A program made the position numbers and the translations under genes. Positions 1 through 20,399 of a DNA stretch of 64,000 bases are shown here, piece by piece. Origin of the DNA: Lepidonotus clava (Eukaryota > Annelida > Polychaeta > Phyllodocida > Polynoidae); NCBI GenBank assembly GCA_936440205.1, contig OW387149.1, positions 1,123,501 through 1,187,500 of the forward strand. Reading direction: 5' to 3'. Under the pieces are notes generated by a model, which ran no database searches, had not been told where the DNA came from, and saw only the letters and a list, made by a program, of their open reading frames with translations. How positions within the stretch are numbered: position 1 is the first letter of the stretch; every line of letters begins with the position of its first letter.

Positions 1-189
1 ATTTTGCTTGTATTCATATTATTTGGTTAAAATTTACAATTTCCAGGATAGTTAAAACAATAATAAACAACTTTGAGTTTTGGGCAACTCTAGTAGGAGA
101 GTGTGGAACCCAGGTGAAAGTCAATTGCCTTTCATGCTATTAGCTGACTGGCAGACCGGAACAGAGGTGTCAAATCCCCTACATTCTGT

Positions 190-1000
190 TGTTATGGTGT
201 GCCAATTGAGAAAAAATAATTTCACTGTTTTGAATTTGTATGAAATTTTTTCTCAGTTCCAGCATTTATAGAAGGTCATCAGACATGTTTGTCACCATGA
301 TGGCCATGTTTTTATGATGTGCCAAGTGCCCAAAAATGACTTCAAAATTTTTAATTTTCAAAAAATTTCTATTCATTTCCAAGTTTTAGACAAGGTCATC
401 AGACATGTTTATCAGCATAGCGGCCATGTTTTTATAATGCACCAAGTGCACAGAAATGACTTCAGATCTTTTGATTTTTATGAAATTTCTTTTTACATCC
501 AACTTAGACAGGGTCATCAAACATGTTTATTAGCATGGCGGCCATGTTTTTATGATGCGCCAAGTACCCAAAAATGACTTCAAAATTTTTAATTTTCAGG
601 AAATTTCTTTTCACTTCAAGGCTTTAGACAAGGTCATCAGACATGTTTATCAGCATGGCGGCCATGTTTTTATGATGTGCCAAGTACCCAAAAATGACTT
701 CAAATTTTTTATTTTCAGGAAATTTCTTTTCACTTCCAAGTTTTAGACAAGGTCATCAGACATGTTTATCAGTATGGCGGCCATGTTTTATGATGCAACA
801 AGTGCCCAAAAATGACTTCAAAATTTTTGATTTTCAAGAAATTTCTTTTTTCAGGCTTAACAAAATTTGTGCTTTTCCCCCCAAGTTTTGGACAAGGTCA
901 AAAGACATGTTATTCAGCATGGTGACTATGTTTTATGATGTGGCAAGTATACAAGAACAGGTTCAAATCTTTAAAATCTCAAAAAATTTCTTCTCACTTT
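190..1000. repeat. 120-bp tandem repeat (minisatellite), about 6 copies
   Basis: The motif GTCATCAGACATG or a close variant recurs at 275, 395, 513, 633, 752 and, diverged, near 897, a spacing of 118-120 bp with the last unit longer (about 145). Each unit also holds CATGGCGGCCATG or a variant, then a stretch like CCCAAAAATGACTTCAAA and TTTTCAGGAAATTTC. The outer units are most diverged. Open frames in this stretch follow the repeat period and show no gene character. It lies in an intron or upstream of the MAGUK exons seen here. Confidence 0.85.
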
Positions 1001-1606
1001 AATATAGCATCTAAATAGGATATCCTTTTTTACCATACGAGTTCCTCTTTGCTAATAACAACCTCTTTATACAAATATATGATTATCTTACAATTATCTA
1101 TTTCAAACAAATAGTTTCTTTTTCATTAACAGGCGAAGAATCTCGTTATTTTAATAACGATTTCAGTTTTAAACGAGATTATACAGTTGCACTTGTTGCA
1201 CTTGTAATAACTCTTTAAAATGCATCTTGAAAAGATAATTTTTTTTACCAAATTATATGTATTAAAAACATCTGTCAAGAACAATAGACATTTTCTTATT
1301 TAGAATTGATTTTTTTCCCCTTTTCTACATTGATATTTTCATAACTAATCATATTTGACATTTTTAAAAAAAAATTTAAGTGTGTGTGTTTGTGTGTGTA
1401 AACACACTTCCTTAAAGCCTTTCTTGCGGGAAAACTGATGTACTTTACCTTTTCGTGCCATCCTACCGCTTTTGTGAAGAAAAATTGATCTGTCGCTGAT
1501 TCAAAATCTAATTTGAACCTAACGTAAAATGTTTACTTCATTACAATAGAGATATGCATTGGATTAATACCATTTGTGTTATCAGATTTAACACTCTCTG
1601 TTACAG
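1001..1606. other. Non-coding stretch upstream of first recognised MAGUK exon
   Basis: AT-rich intron-like sequence with a short GT-rich run (about 1380-1400) and no recognisable exon. It ends in a good acceptor (ctctctgttacag) at 1606. Confidence 0.6.
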
Positions 1607-4600
1607 AATATGACCAGGAGGAGGTGGTGACGTACGAGGAGGTCGAGCGCTACTACCCCAAGGTGGGGCGGTACAGGCCGATAGTACTCATAGGTGAGTA
1701 AGTTATATATAACCAACCAGGGAATGGGTATGAGATATTTTGTAGAGTATCATCTACATGGCCAAAATATGGATATAATATTGGTATGTCTCTCGGTCCA
1801 GTGCATGATATTCCTCTAACATGTAACAAATCTTCAAAACAGTTACCTAAAACTGAAGATCAAAAGACATTACAAATTATACATGTCTTTTTCCAGGGCC
1901 CCCTGGTGTTGGACGGAATGAACTAAAACGTCGACTTATAGCCTCCAACCCAAGCCACTTCAAGTCAACAGTACCTCGTGAGTATCGAGAGTATTTTGTT
2001 TTTATCCGCTATTTGTTTTATGTATGCTAACCAAGTTTTCATTATATTCATGTTGCTGAGCATACCAAGCATAAACCTATAACAGACCCACCTCATAATC
2101 TCAAAAGACAAGTTCAGAATGTTTACAATGACATGCTAGTCTAATTGTAAAAAGCCAAAACTATCATAATCAAAACCAAACCATCTTAGCTAAGATTAGG
2201 CAAAACCTAATTTTAAGGTTATGAAACCAAAATAGTTTCTAAAACCGTCGTACATTACTATGAAACATCCCACTGTTTTATTTCAGCTAGTAATTCAGTT
2301 ATATAATTTTGCAAATTTTGATCAAGAATATATCTAGAGAATATTCTTTTAGATAGGTGTGTGTCATAGCCTTATGTGGGTCAGGGAAGTCCTTAGTAAC
2401 AGTCATGCATGGTTGCTCATTCACAACTGTATCTAGCCAGAGGGGGACAGATCAGGTCATAGATAAGGACTGACCAATGAGATAAGGTAACATCTGTCCC
2501 CCTCAGGGTTGCTAAGCAACTCTGGCAGGAAATTCCCCCTACCTCGTCTCTGAGAATATGTTAGTCTAAATATGAACCGATCCTTTCCACCAGACACGTC
2601 TCGTCCAAAGAAGGCGGTGGAGGGCGACGGGGAGGAGTACGTCTTCGTCACCAGGCAGGACATGGAGAAGGACATACAGAACAAACGGTAAACAGACATT
2701 TTATTTAAGTTAAGAGGAAAAGTAAAATTTGATATGAAAATCATCATAAGATAAACTTAATATATTCCATGATGCATTGTACATGGGTGTCCAAATTTAA
2801 ACATCTGCAGGGTTCCTAAAAGACCTAGAAAACCTGAAAAATGGATATTGATCTAGTACTGTCATGTACATGTATTTTGAAAAAGTGCCAGACAGGTCAT
2901 AGAATCGTTTTTCTCATTTTCTACTACAATTGAAAGTCCACATATTATCACAAATCCTGTTCAGAAACCTTACAAATATACCTGGATAATTGTTAACAGT
3001 TATGGAGAAGTCTTTGAAAACTAATTATAGAAGTCCCTGCAATCTTGATATGGAATAAGTACTGTGAAATATTAAATTAATTTTTGAAAATCTCTCTCAC
3101 AGATATGTTGAGCATGGCGAGTACAAGGGTAACCTGTATGGCACAAGCGTCGAGTCGATTAAGTCAGTTGTCAACGCGGGTACCGTGTGTGTCCTCAGCC
3201 CCCACCACCAGGTATGTAAAACAGGGAATGGGGAGACGGTTTATTTATATACCTTAACCATAGAGAGTAACATGTATGGGACGAGCGTCGAGTCGATTAA
3301 GTCAGTCGTCAACGCAGGTACCGTCTGTGTCCTCAGCCCGCACCACCAGGTATGTTACGCTGGGAATGGGTAGATGGTTTGTTGATATACCTTAACCATA
3401 GCTATAGAGAGTAAACTGTATGGGACAAGGGCGAAGTTGATTAAGTCAGTCATCAACCAGAGTACTGTGTATATCCTCATCGTTATCTAATTACCCACAT
3501 TTTACGCACTTACAGGTAAATTTGGTGTAATTGATGTCAACAAAAACCTCAGGAAATAATATACATAATCACATTTTCCAACTTAAGGTATATTATTGCA
3601 TAAAGATGAAACCTGAAAAAACACTCAATAACACTTTTTCTTCATGTCTAATCACAAATAATTCCATGTTTTATTAAAAATTGATATGCTTAAGGCTTGC
3701 TATTTGATAACATATTACCGAGCATCTTTGATCTAGGCTGGACTGCAGGCAATCTACATTGTTCAAAAATTCTATTGCAAAACATGGCATACTCATCTTT
3801 TAGAAAAATAGACCAAAATCATGCCCCAAGATTTCCTTGTGAGTACAGACTTTTGGGGCTAGTTGAGCCCCTAACAGCAAATATATTCATCACTTTATTG
3901 TACTTTCCTTTCTCTTCTCTTCCTCCCTCAGGCACTGAAGTTGCTGCGGACAGCAGAGTTTAAGGCCTTCGTGGTGTTGATCAAACCTCCCAGCTTGGAG
4001 AGGCTCAAGGCAACACGAGGGGAGCGCAACGCTAAGTCCACATTTGATGAAAAGAACTCAAGACCTTTCACGGTTAGTATAACAAATCTGAAATTATTCC
4101 AGACATCATTTTTTACGATATTTTTGTTAACTAAGTATGTGAGTTCAGGAGCTTGGACGTTAAAGTAACTGTTTGGAAGATCAGGCTTTATGGAAAATTA
4201 GCATAACCTAAAATTTGATTTGAAAGAACCATTTATATGTATGATAAACCACCAGACAGTATATATTGGGCGAAACTGATTGGAATGGACAAATGTTAAG
4301 AGGGTTTGTAAGGGAAAAGTTAACAATTTTCGTTTCAAACCATCCCATTTCTTAGATATGTAATGAACAGAAAACAGGAAATGAAATAATAATTCTAAGA
4401 TATCGAGTTATTCTTTTTGGATACAAGTCCCTCCAGGATTTGAACCCACAACAAAGGTGTTTGGAGGGTGTTGCTAACCCTTACACTATGAAGCTACATA
4501 GAGGATGAGAGGGGAACTAAATAATGGTGTCATCACCTAATTTGCTGGTTCCCAAAGGTCCTTTTAAAAACCTTTTTAACAAATCAGCAACCAAAAGGAC

Positions 4601-5082
4601 TGGCTTGTAATTTTGCTGGTTGTTGGTGTTACCTAAACCAAGTTAAGTTATTCTAGAGACTGTCACATGTGAAAGAACATCATCTTAGAAGTAGTAGGGT
4701 AATGAGGGAAAGAATAAAATCTCATATTCTGATAATTGTAATATTTAGTATCGTGCCCAATTTAAAGGAAAAGCAAATTGAAAAAAAGGATATTTCCAAG
4801 AATGATGAAAAAATTGAAAAAAGTAAAAAATGTAAGAAAAAAAAAAATTTGAGGCAAAGAAATAACCTGTGATAACAAAAATCTATATATCTTCCTTTCC
4901 CCCAGGACGAAGAGTTTAACGACATGTTGGCGAGTGCAACCCGTCTTGAGACTGTTTACGGGCATTACGTGGACGCCACCGTAGTCAACGATGACCTGCA
5001 GACTGCAGCCAATGAGCTCGTACACCTGGTGACGTCAGCAGAAACCGAGCCCATGTGGGTTCCCGCGTCGTGGGTCAGGTGA
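1607..5082 (+). CDS. MPP3/MPP7-like MAGUK scaffold, 3' part (guanylate-kinase-like domain and C-terminus)
   Basis: Six exons join in phase with GT-AG borders: 1607-1693, 1897-1977, 2594-2687, 3103-3211, 3932-4072 and 4906-5082 (TGA at 5080-5082). They encode 228 residues and the gene continues off the left edge, so L27, PDZ and SH3 domains are not seen. The order is a linker (YEEVERYYPKVGRYRP), the P-loop-like GPPGVGRNELKRRL, the GMP-binding-region signature TVPHTSRPKK, then RYVEHGEYKGNLYGTS, IKPPSLERLK, and the ending EPMWVPASWVR. These are hallmarks of the catalytically inactive GK domain of p55-type MAGUKs, which assemble polarity and junction complexes under the plasma membrane. NPSHF and EYKGxLYGTS recall MPP7, the WVR ending recalls MPP3, and the RPIVLIGP stretch recalls MPP5. 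I infer a gene near the MPP3/4/7 split. It is convergent with BECN1. The intron after exon 4 holds tandem copies of that exon's end. Confidence 0.88.
3131..3480 (+). repeat. Tandem copies of MAGUK exon 4 end plus 5' splice site (138-bp unit, 2.5 copies)
   Basis: The segment from 3131 in exon 4 through the donor at 3212 and into the intron recurs at about 3269-3413 and, decayed, at about 3414-3480. Copy 2 encodes NMYGTSVESIKSVV and then NAGTVCVLSPHHQ, followed by an intact donor (CAG|gtatgt, exon-type end at 3349). Against copy 1 the coding part shows seven changes: six are silent third-base changes and one is CTG to ATG. The offset is 138 bp and the frame is open from exon 4 to the copy-2 donor, so use of that donor would add 46 residues in frame. 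A possible acceptor (accatag, before 3264) would also give a phase-compatible alternative exon. Copy 3 has lost the donor. Whether copy 2 is transcribed into mRNA is unknown. Confidence 0.9.
4428..4504 (-). repeat. tRNA-like SINE head in MAGUK intron
   Basis: On the minus strand it reads TAGTGTAAGGGTTAGCAAC (A-box-like) and then GGGTTCAAATCC (B-box-like), the layout of an RNA polymerase III promoter in a tRNA-derived SINE. No full cloverleaf or typical tRNA length was found, so it is not called as a tRNA gene. It lies in the intron between 4073 and 4905. Confidence 0.55.
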
Positions 5083-5980
5083 CCGGATGTGACGTCAACC
5101 TCAGTGTAAATAGGACCTTAGCAGAGCAGAGAATCAAAGTGTAAATAGTCCCTTAGCAGCATACCCACTAGGCTGAAGCAGTGTACTACCAAAAGAATTG
5201 GCCGACTTTTATGCTGATTTGGGCTGATAATCAGTATGCAATATTAAAATGCATATGTTTGATATGAATTGGTGACAAATTGGCTGATTATTCTGGTAGA
5301 ATCGGCCTATTTTAGCACCAATCAATTGGCATACTTGGTCGAAATCACCGAGTGGGTATAGGGCTCTAGTCATTGGAGGGCAGTGTACATAGGATTTGCA
5401 GTTGTGAGTTGGAAATTGTTGTTGTTGATATGCACCATGGATGTTGTGTTGGGTGTTGGATGCAAGTGATGTGTCGGTTGTTAGATGTTGATCACTATGA
5501 GGGGTAAGTGTTGGTTATAAAAGAAGTTAAAGAATAACCTTTTACAAGGTTTCTAGTAAAACATTTTAAATCCACAATTTCATATTTATAGACACAATGT
5601 TTTCTATTCCAGTAGAAACAATTTGAAATGATTCTCTTAAATATCTAAAAGAAAACATTATATATGATGTCAAATGTATATCTATCATGCTTTATGATGT
5701 AGGCCTACTACTTTCTTGGGTTACCACAGTAGGCCTGAACTTCATAAGGCCAGTTTCGAGTAAGACATGCACTATGATCTGATAAGGTCAACCATTCAAG
5801 TAAAAGTGACAGCAATTAGGAAAACAGAACAACAAATAAAGTTGCTGTATATAGTGTCTGATCTATAAATGAATTGACTAATAAAATGAATAGTGGCAAG
5901 ATTACTTTTTAACTGTGTGCTGAGTTGAACCACTTGCATGCATCTTTGTACATGAAGTTGCAATGATAATAATGAATAAA
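5083..5980 (+). other. Probable 3' UTR and poly(A) signals of the MAGUK gene
   Basis: The sequence after the stop codon carries AATAAA at 5835-5840 and 5975-5980, either of which could end the transcript. A MITE (5160-5364) sits inside. Near its left flank a short stretch (TGTAAATAG then CCTTAGCAG) is present twice, about 5104-5125 and 5140-5158. Placement of the 3' end is inference. Confidence 0.4.
5160..5364. mobile_element. MITE, family with TACCCACT termini (copy 1)
   Basis: The left end reads CATACCCACTAGGCT and the right end GAGTGGGTATAGGGC, an inverted pair. The interior has repeated GATTGGCTGAT-like words. It is related to elements at 30683-30872, 55303-55485, 59035-59594 and 61261-61500. 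No transposase is present, so it is non-autonomous. Confidence 0.7.
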
Positions 5981-6149
5981 AAAAAAATTTTTTGTGAATC
6001 CAATTATTGCCAAATGTAAAAGGGTAAGGTCATGGGAAAGTGCTATGAATGTCTAATATTGTGGTGCTTGTATTTATAAGATTAGGTTTCCTGCTCAAAC
6101 ATGTATCCACTGGGCTATACTTGGGAACTGAAACCCAATGTATACGAAT

Positions 6150-6560
6150 GACAGGGTTGCCACAGGTCAGCAAAAAGTCATGTATTTCAAGGTCAGGAAA
6201 AAGTCAGGGAATTTTGGAATTGGTCAGGGAAAAGTGGAACTTTAAAAAAATGTCAGGGAAAATTGATTCTAGTCAGGGAAAAAAGAGTGAAGATTCACAA
6301 GAATCTGGTGTGGCAAAAAATATTTTGTAAATTGCGGTCCCATGACCCATTTTAAGGGATCTTGCTGTGATCCAGTAGCATTGCCTTGGTTACAGGATTT
6401 GTTAAGAAATATTGTAAGGTATTGTATACTTCGAAAGTCCCAGACTAAATGGGTGGAAAGGACAGTTCAAGGGGTGGTTCAAGGCTGGTTAATGAAAGGA
6501 TTTTCTTATCTTATTTGTCAGGGAAAAATTAAATGGGTCAGGGGAATTTTGATATCTCTG
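6150..6560. repeat. GTCAGGGAAAA-rich interspersed repeat
   Basis: The word GTCAGGGAA or a variant recurs many times (for example around 6205, 6227, 6253, 6275 and 6518). It resembles the repeats at 9219-9494 and 63276-63607 and degraded traces near 2810-2910 and 49240-49380. The open frames here are repeat-driven. Confidence 0.5.
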
Positions 6561-6599
6561 GTCTGTGGCAAGCCTGAATGAGTAAATGGTTTTATACAC

Positions 6600-7665
6600 A
6601 TATTAATGTCTAATGTGGACTGTAGAGAATGATTCATGTTACTGACAAAAAAAAGCCTAAAAAGACACTTGTCAATTATATACTTGGTTTATTTCAGATA
6701 TCCCGTTCCAAATGAATATCCCGTTCCAAATAAATGTCCCGTTTGACCGTCCCAGAATCATTTGACCAAAGTGTACATGTCCATTGTAAATCTAGATGTA
6801 TTATCAATTTGCTAGTGCTAGAGTTTCCACAAAAATATTACATTTTTAAAAGATTGTATTCATTACATAAATTATAACCACCAATGCAATATTGTCCAAG
6901 AATATAATAACTAATGTGTTCCAAACATGATACCAATGGTGTTGTTAATAAAAATGAGGTGTGTTTTTTAATGAAATATATAATGATATATCTCTATTAT
7001 AATATTGATTGTGGTGAACTTTGCTCATTGTAAAACTGACATATTGTACAAATGTACCTCTTTTTACAAGGATAGGAGCCATTTTAAGACAGTTTTGGAA
7101 TACTAAATAGTATCACTTGTCTACACACAAAGATGTTTTTGGTCACTGTCGCTAAAAGATGGTTGTCCGGTTTTCTTGCATACAAGGCACCACTTAGAAT
7201 TATTCTCAGGAAAGTTTGAGTTGAATAAAAAAAATCACAGGACCTAAATAATAAAACATTCTACAAACTAGATATACAAGGCAGAGTTCAATTCTTAAAG
7301 GTATTTCTCACTTTTAAATGCTTAATAAAATTTCTTCAATTGGATCAAAAAAGTATAGCTTCACAAAGATATGTAATTTGTGATGTTTCGACATGAACGT
7401 CCCAACACTATAGATCTCAGACACAAGAAACAACTAAAAAACCTGAACATTTTCTGTCACCTCCTGCTAGTTCGTCTTTCCCTATGTTCGCGTAAATTCA
7501 CCAAAATGCAATTCTAGTGGCACATTCAAAATTTAATGACAATATGTCTCCTGTTAATGTAAAACTCTTCATATAAAATAACATTCATAATACCTAGACA
7601 GATCTCTTAACTATCACTAGGTCACAATAAAAAGAACACAAAATGAGCTGTTTCTTGCTGACTAG
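6600..7665. other. Intergenic, no feature recognised
   Basis: AT-rich sequence between the two convergent genes. No exon, RNA gene or clear repeat was found. Confidence 0.5.
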
Positions 7666-7801
7666 GTGCCCCCTATAAGAGTCTCGGCTGTTTTGCCATT
7701 TTCTTGACGTCATCACTGTTTGTTTATGATTGGTAAAAGATTGAAAAAGATGCAGTGTTATTTCATTTGTATCTGGTAGCGCAGATTCTCATAGGGGGCA
7801 C
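7666..7801. mobile_element. 136-bp MITE with GTGCCCCCTAT termini
   Basis: The left end is GTGCCCCCTATAAGAGTC and the right end is the inverted complement with two mismatches (GATTCTCATAGGGGGCAC). Related fragments lie at about 31788-31960 and 55905-56015. Similarity continues to the right of this copy (ATCTTTGCTTGCCTAC), so the true unit may be longer. Confidence 0.65.
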
Positions 7802-8726
7802 ACCTGTATCGTTGATATCACAAAAAACACATATGCAATGGTCAGTTATATATCTTTGCTTGCCTACATATATAGAATCTTTGATTGGATCCTTTAGGTA
7901 AAAGGGAATATCATCCAATGAGTACAATAAAAGAACTTTGTTTTATAGCTGCAAATTGTCATATTTGCATTATTTTTAATAATTTCAATTCAGTGTTACA
8001 ATAAGCCTAACATATTTAAATTATGAATCGAGAGTCAAGAAGAAATCACTTTATATCAATGTGTTGATATCAGTTTGTCGTTCTTTAACAGCCAAAGTTA
8101 TTTTTGTTCCTGTCATGTATTCATAGAAATCACCTGAGTTACAGGAGATATTTTATATAACCTATGTTCCACTCAATCAGGTTTTATGATGCCAAAAATA
8201 TTATTTACAGGGGTTTACTTTCTACATATATGACCATCTAGTCATTTGATATTTATGTAAAGATCTTTTGTTTTTATACTTGCTTACAACTTAATAAAAC
8301 CTGTATTATCCAATGGTATTGAAACAATTAAGCCTATACTATTTTCTGTCCTAAAATCGGTGAGAATCATTTCATTTTTTGCCTTTTTTAATTCAATTTT
8401 CTTACTTTCATAGTGTCCTACTTTTGAGTCTTTTTGGATTGTACAACCAATTTTCCTACATTACTTGAATGTATGTGTAAATTTTGTGTTAGTATTAAGC
8501 TATTTAAGTGCAGATTCATTGTCAGGGGTATATACGTAAATGATTCTCTTCTAGTTGCTTCGAGAAAAGTAGGGAACAGTTGTTTCCTCCCCCATGACTA
8601 ATTACGTCGCAAAATTTGTTTTTACATACCACTCTAATTGAGTAATCAGGGTCCAACCAAAATGTCATTTTTGATGCCTTGCGCTATACAAAGATATAAT
8701 GATATAAATGTGGTGTAAGTAAGGCA
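7802..8726. other. Intergenic, no feature recognised
   Basis: AT-rich sequence with several AATAAA words. No exon or RNA gene was recognised. Confidence 0.45.
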
Positions 8727-8779
8727 TCAAAGGAGGCATACCGGATTCGGATTGTTCCTTTGTTGTTGTGCACTGGGGT

Positions 8780-9060
8780 ATGTAATTGGGCTATTAGCAC
8801 CTCTCCACCTCCCCCCTCCCCCTCTCGCCTCTGCCCTCAGGTGTTCCTCTCTCCTTTGATTGGTCACTGCTGCTGCCCCTGATTGGTCAAGGCAGTCCCC
8901 TCTGGTTGGCCCAGATTGACAGGTGAGGGTGGTGTGGGCCCCGCCCCTCCCCCTTCTAGCCCCCATTGCTTGTATCACCCAAGCGGTGCAGGCACAGGAA
9001 GATTGGAATGGGAGTTTGGTGGGGAGGTGGGGGGCCGGGGCAGGTAATTGACCCTATTCA
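8780..9060 (+). other. GC-rich island with splice-like borders and CCAAT-type motifs
   Basis: A pyrimidine tract ending CTGCCCTCAG (to 8840) is followed by 82 bases, then CAG|gtgaggg at 8923. The bracketed segment is open in one plus-strand frame and holds two TGATTGGTCA motifs. GGCCCCGCCCC follows just downstream. It could be an exon, a promoter-like element or chance. I cannot assign a product. Confidence 0.3.
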
Positions 9061-9218
9061 CACCAACAGTGTGCACTGACCACCCTATACATGACATTAG
9101 GTGACTATTTCTCGCCACCAAAGCAAGCCTTTTCACTCTCTTGTTGAATTCTTGTTTACCTTTAAACTCCGCAAGGCATCTTCGGCCGGCATCATATGCC
9201 GGTCGAAAATCTTTGATT

Positions 9219-9494
9219 TCTAGTCAAATTCCCTGAGATTTCCCTGTCCTGCAGCAATTTTTCCCTGTGTCATATCCAGCAAGTTGTTCCAATTCAAAAG
9301 GTTCTGTGTGCAGAAGAAATGTGGACAACCCAACAACAAAAAGTTGATTCCTTAATCTTTTGAGAATCAGGAATTTCAGAACCTGGCCAAATGAGTTTCC
9401 CTTTGTTTTGGCAAAATTTACAAATTCCCTGTGTGTTCCCTGTCAGGGAATTATTTTTGCCATTTTTCCTGTTTTCCCTGTGCAGTTGGTACCC
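9219..9494. mobile_element. CAGGGAA-type MITE, copy 1
   Basis: This is the inverted counterpart of the repeat at 63276-63607. It shares TTTCCCTGTG words, TTCAGAACCTGGCCAAATGA, and the end CAGTTGGTACC. The partner copy begins with GGTACCAAC, which gives an inverted terminus. Confidence 0.6.
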
Positions 9495-10270
9495 ACCGAG
9501 TAAATAACACCCATAAGGCTATACATTGCTATCACAGTTGACTTTATTCCTAAACTGTGTACATCCAAGTTATTATCTTACACTATTCAATCTTGAATTC
9601 AATCACACATTATCATGATACATCGCGAGACACCAATGCGGTTGGCAGTTTCTAATAAATCTGTAGACCACTGACCAAAAAAAACCAAAAACATAGTAAC
9701 ATTTTGTACATGCAGAGGCCAGCAAAGTATATCTACATCTTCCGAGTAAAATAGGTACATAATTACAACAAAATTAGAACATTTTATTTACAATCAGTTT
9801 TTACAGAATCAAACTACCTTGAAACCTAAACTATAACCCTTAAATTTATTATTGCACCAAGTTTGTTTTTAATATGACTATTTCATTTCCACCATTTACA
9901 GTAAATATTCATATCAAATCAGTGTGTATTCCCTCAAAAATGATATTTATAAAATCACCAACAAGCATATTATGGGAAATTTATCATACGAGACGAACAT
10001 TATGTTATTTTCTAGTACATTATATGTAATCTACTATACAGCTTTTAATCTTTTACCTTAGCTGAATATCAGTATTTGACTTTGAAGTCGTTGAATTAAA
10101 ATAACATGCTTTACTCTTTTGTCGGTGACGGACTTTTTACTCCAAAATTCAACTTTTTACTGGTAAATGTGTTATTCGTGATCACATCATAGTTGTGTTT
10201 GAAATACATTTTGATAAGGACTGATGGCTTGATAAAACATTTTAAAATAAATGTTTAAAACATTTGTAAA
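9495..10270. other. 3' flank of BECN1
   Basis: AT-rich sequence downstream of the BECN1 stop on the minus strand. Minus-strand AATAAA words occur at 9543-9548 and 9783-9788. Which one, if any, is used is unknown. Confidence 0.35.
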
Positions 10271-19242
<8,972 letters not shown>

Positions 19243-19480
19243 GATTAAAGCGATCTAATATGACACTAGAGACTCCTACACGATCTCAAGTCACCGGGAT
19301 TTCATCCTAGTAGGGGTTAAATTGGTTAAAATCGCCAAAATTCTCCTGTCAAAATCCAGATTTGACTCAAACCGGAAGTAAACAGTCTCCTCCCCCGCGC
19401 GTGCGCAGAGAGTGTCGTCGGATAACGCCGCTTGGGGGCAGCACTGAGGTTGACTTTCCCGCCACGATTTTAAGACCCGA
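19243..19480 (-). promoter_or_regulatory. Probable BECN1 promoter
   Basis: Just upstream of the BECN1 start are an ETS-type site ACCGGAAGT (19371-19379), an NRF-1-like GCGCGTGCGCA (19397-19407) and an E2F-like TTTCCCGCC (19455-19463) in a CpG-richer patch. There is no obvious TATA box. This mix is typical of housekeeping promoters. Motif identity is seen; function is inferred. Confidence 0.5.
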
Positions 19481-19559
19481 GTTGAGTCAACCAGCTGTGG
19501 TTTGATGAGTAGGGGTGGATTCAGGGACATGGATTGTGTCGGAAATTACCATAGTGGAA

Positions 19560-20270
19560 AATAAGAGCATTTTTCTTAAGAGCTATGCATGATTTTCGAG
19601 AATATTGTGCCATTTTTGAAATACAAAGTAACATAAATCAGTGCTGATCCAAAGGGGGGATTGCCTCTTTCTTAGGATAGTAAAACTTGATATTGATATA
19701 AACTTGTATGGGCCTATTCAGTTATTAGATTTTGAAAATCCCTTGCGCCCTGCCCCCACCAGTCCTTGAATGACCAATGCCATGGTTAGTTGTGCTCAAA
19801 CTACGTGTATCTATACAGATGTATCTACAGTGGCAGACCCACGATTTCCAACGGGGGAAGGAGGTGGGGGAGGGGGGGGGGGGCAGATGCATATAGGACA
19901 TAATAGGCAGTAGCGGATCCAGGGGAGGGGAGCTTTTTTCCACTATGGTAATTTTCAAAATCTAATAACTGAATAAGCCCTCTTTGCAACACCCCTCCCC
20001 ACCCCCCACCCCCCACCCCCCACTCCCGACCCAGGGAACAATATGTTGGCATTTTGACATTGGAAGAACTGTGTAAAAATGGTGTCTTTATTTTTCATTT
20101 TGATAAGTGGGAGTCAGGGTTTGCCCCTCCCCCCCTCCTCTAGAGCATTGACTCTGGACTCGCCCCTGATATTAGGCTATTAGTAGTAACACGCACATAG
20201 GTGCTTGGCCTTTATCCCACTTTGCCTTGCTTGAGTGTCCACCCAAAGAGGGGAGGGGTCAAGCCGCCCT
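19560..20270. repeat. Intergenic stretch with GGATCC/GCCCC MITE traces and homopolymer runs
   Basis: Words such as AGTGGCAGACCCACG (19829), AGTAGCGGATCCAGG (19908) and GGACTCGCCCCTGAT (20157) match the termini of the element at 40938-41114. G- and C-runs occur around 19865 and 20000. Boundaries are unclear. Confidence 0.35.
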
Positions 20271-20275
20271 GAATT

Positions 20276-20393
20276 CCCCCCCCCCCCCCCCCCGGGGCGG
20301 TTTTTTTTTTTTTTTTTTTTTTTTGCGGGGGGGGGGGGGGGGGACCCACCTTTTCCGCCCCCTGACATGTGTGTCGGGGGGGGGGGGGGGGGA
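20276..20393. repeat. Clustered homopolymers (poly-C, poly-T, poly-G)
   Basis: A C-run (about 20276-20292), then GGGGCGG, a T-run (about 20300-20324), a G-run (about 20328-20343) and another G-run (about 20377-20391). Both G-runs could form G-quadruplexes. Run lengths are likely unreliable in an assembly. Confidence 0.8.
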
Positions 20394-20399
20394 GGAAGT

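Noticed and set aside
314-1002. Open frames at 314-577, 552-746 and 694-1002 as short genes
   Set aside because: They follow the 120-bp tandem repeat and show no splice or coding signature.
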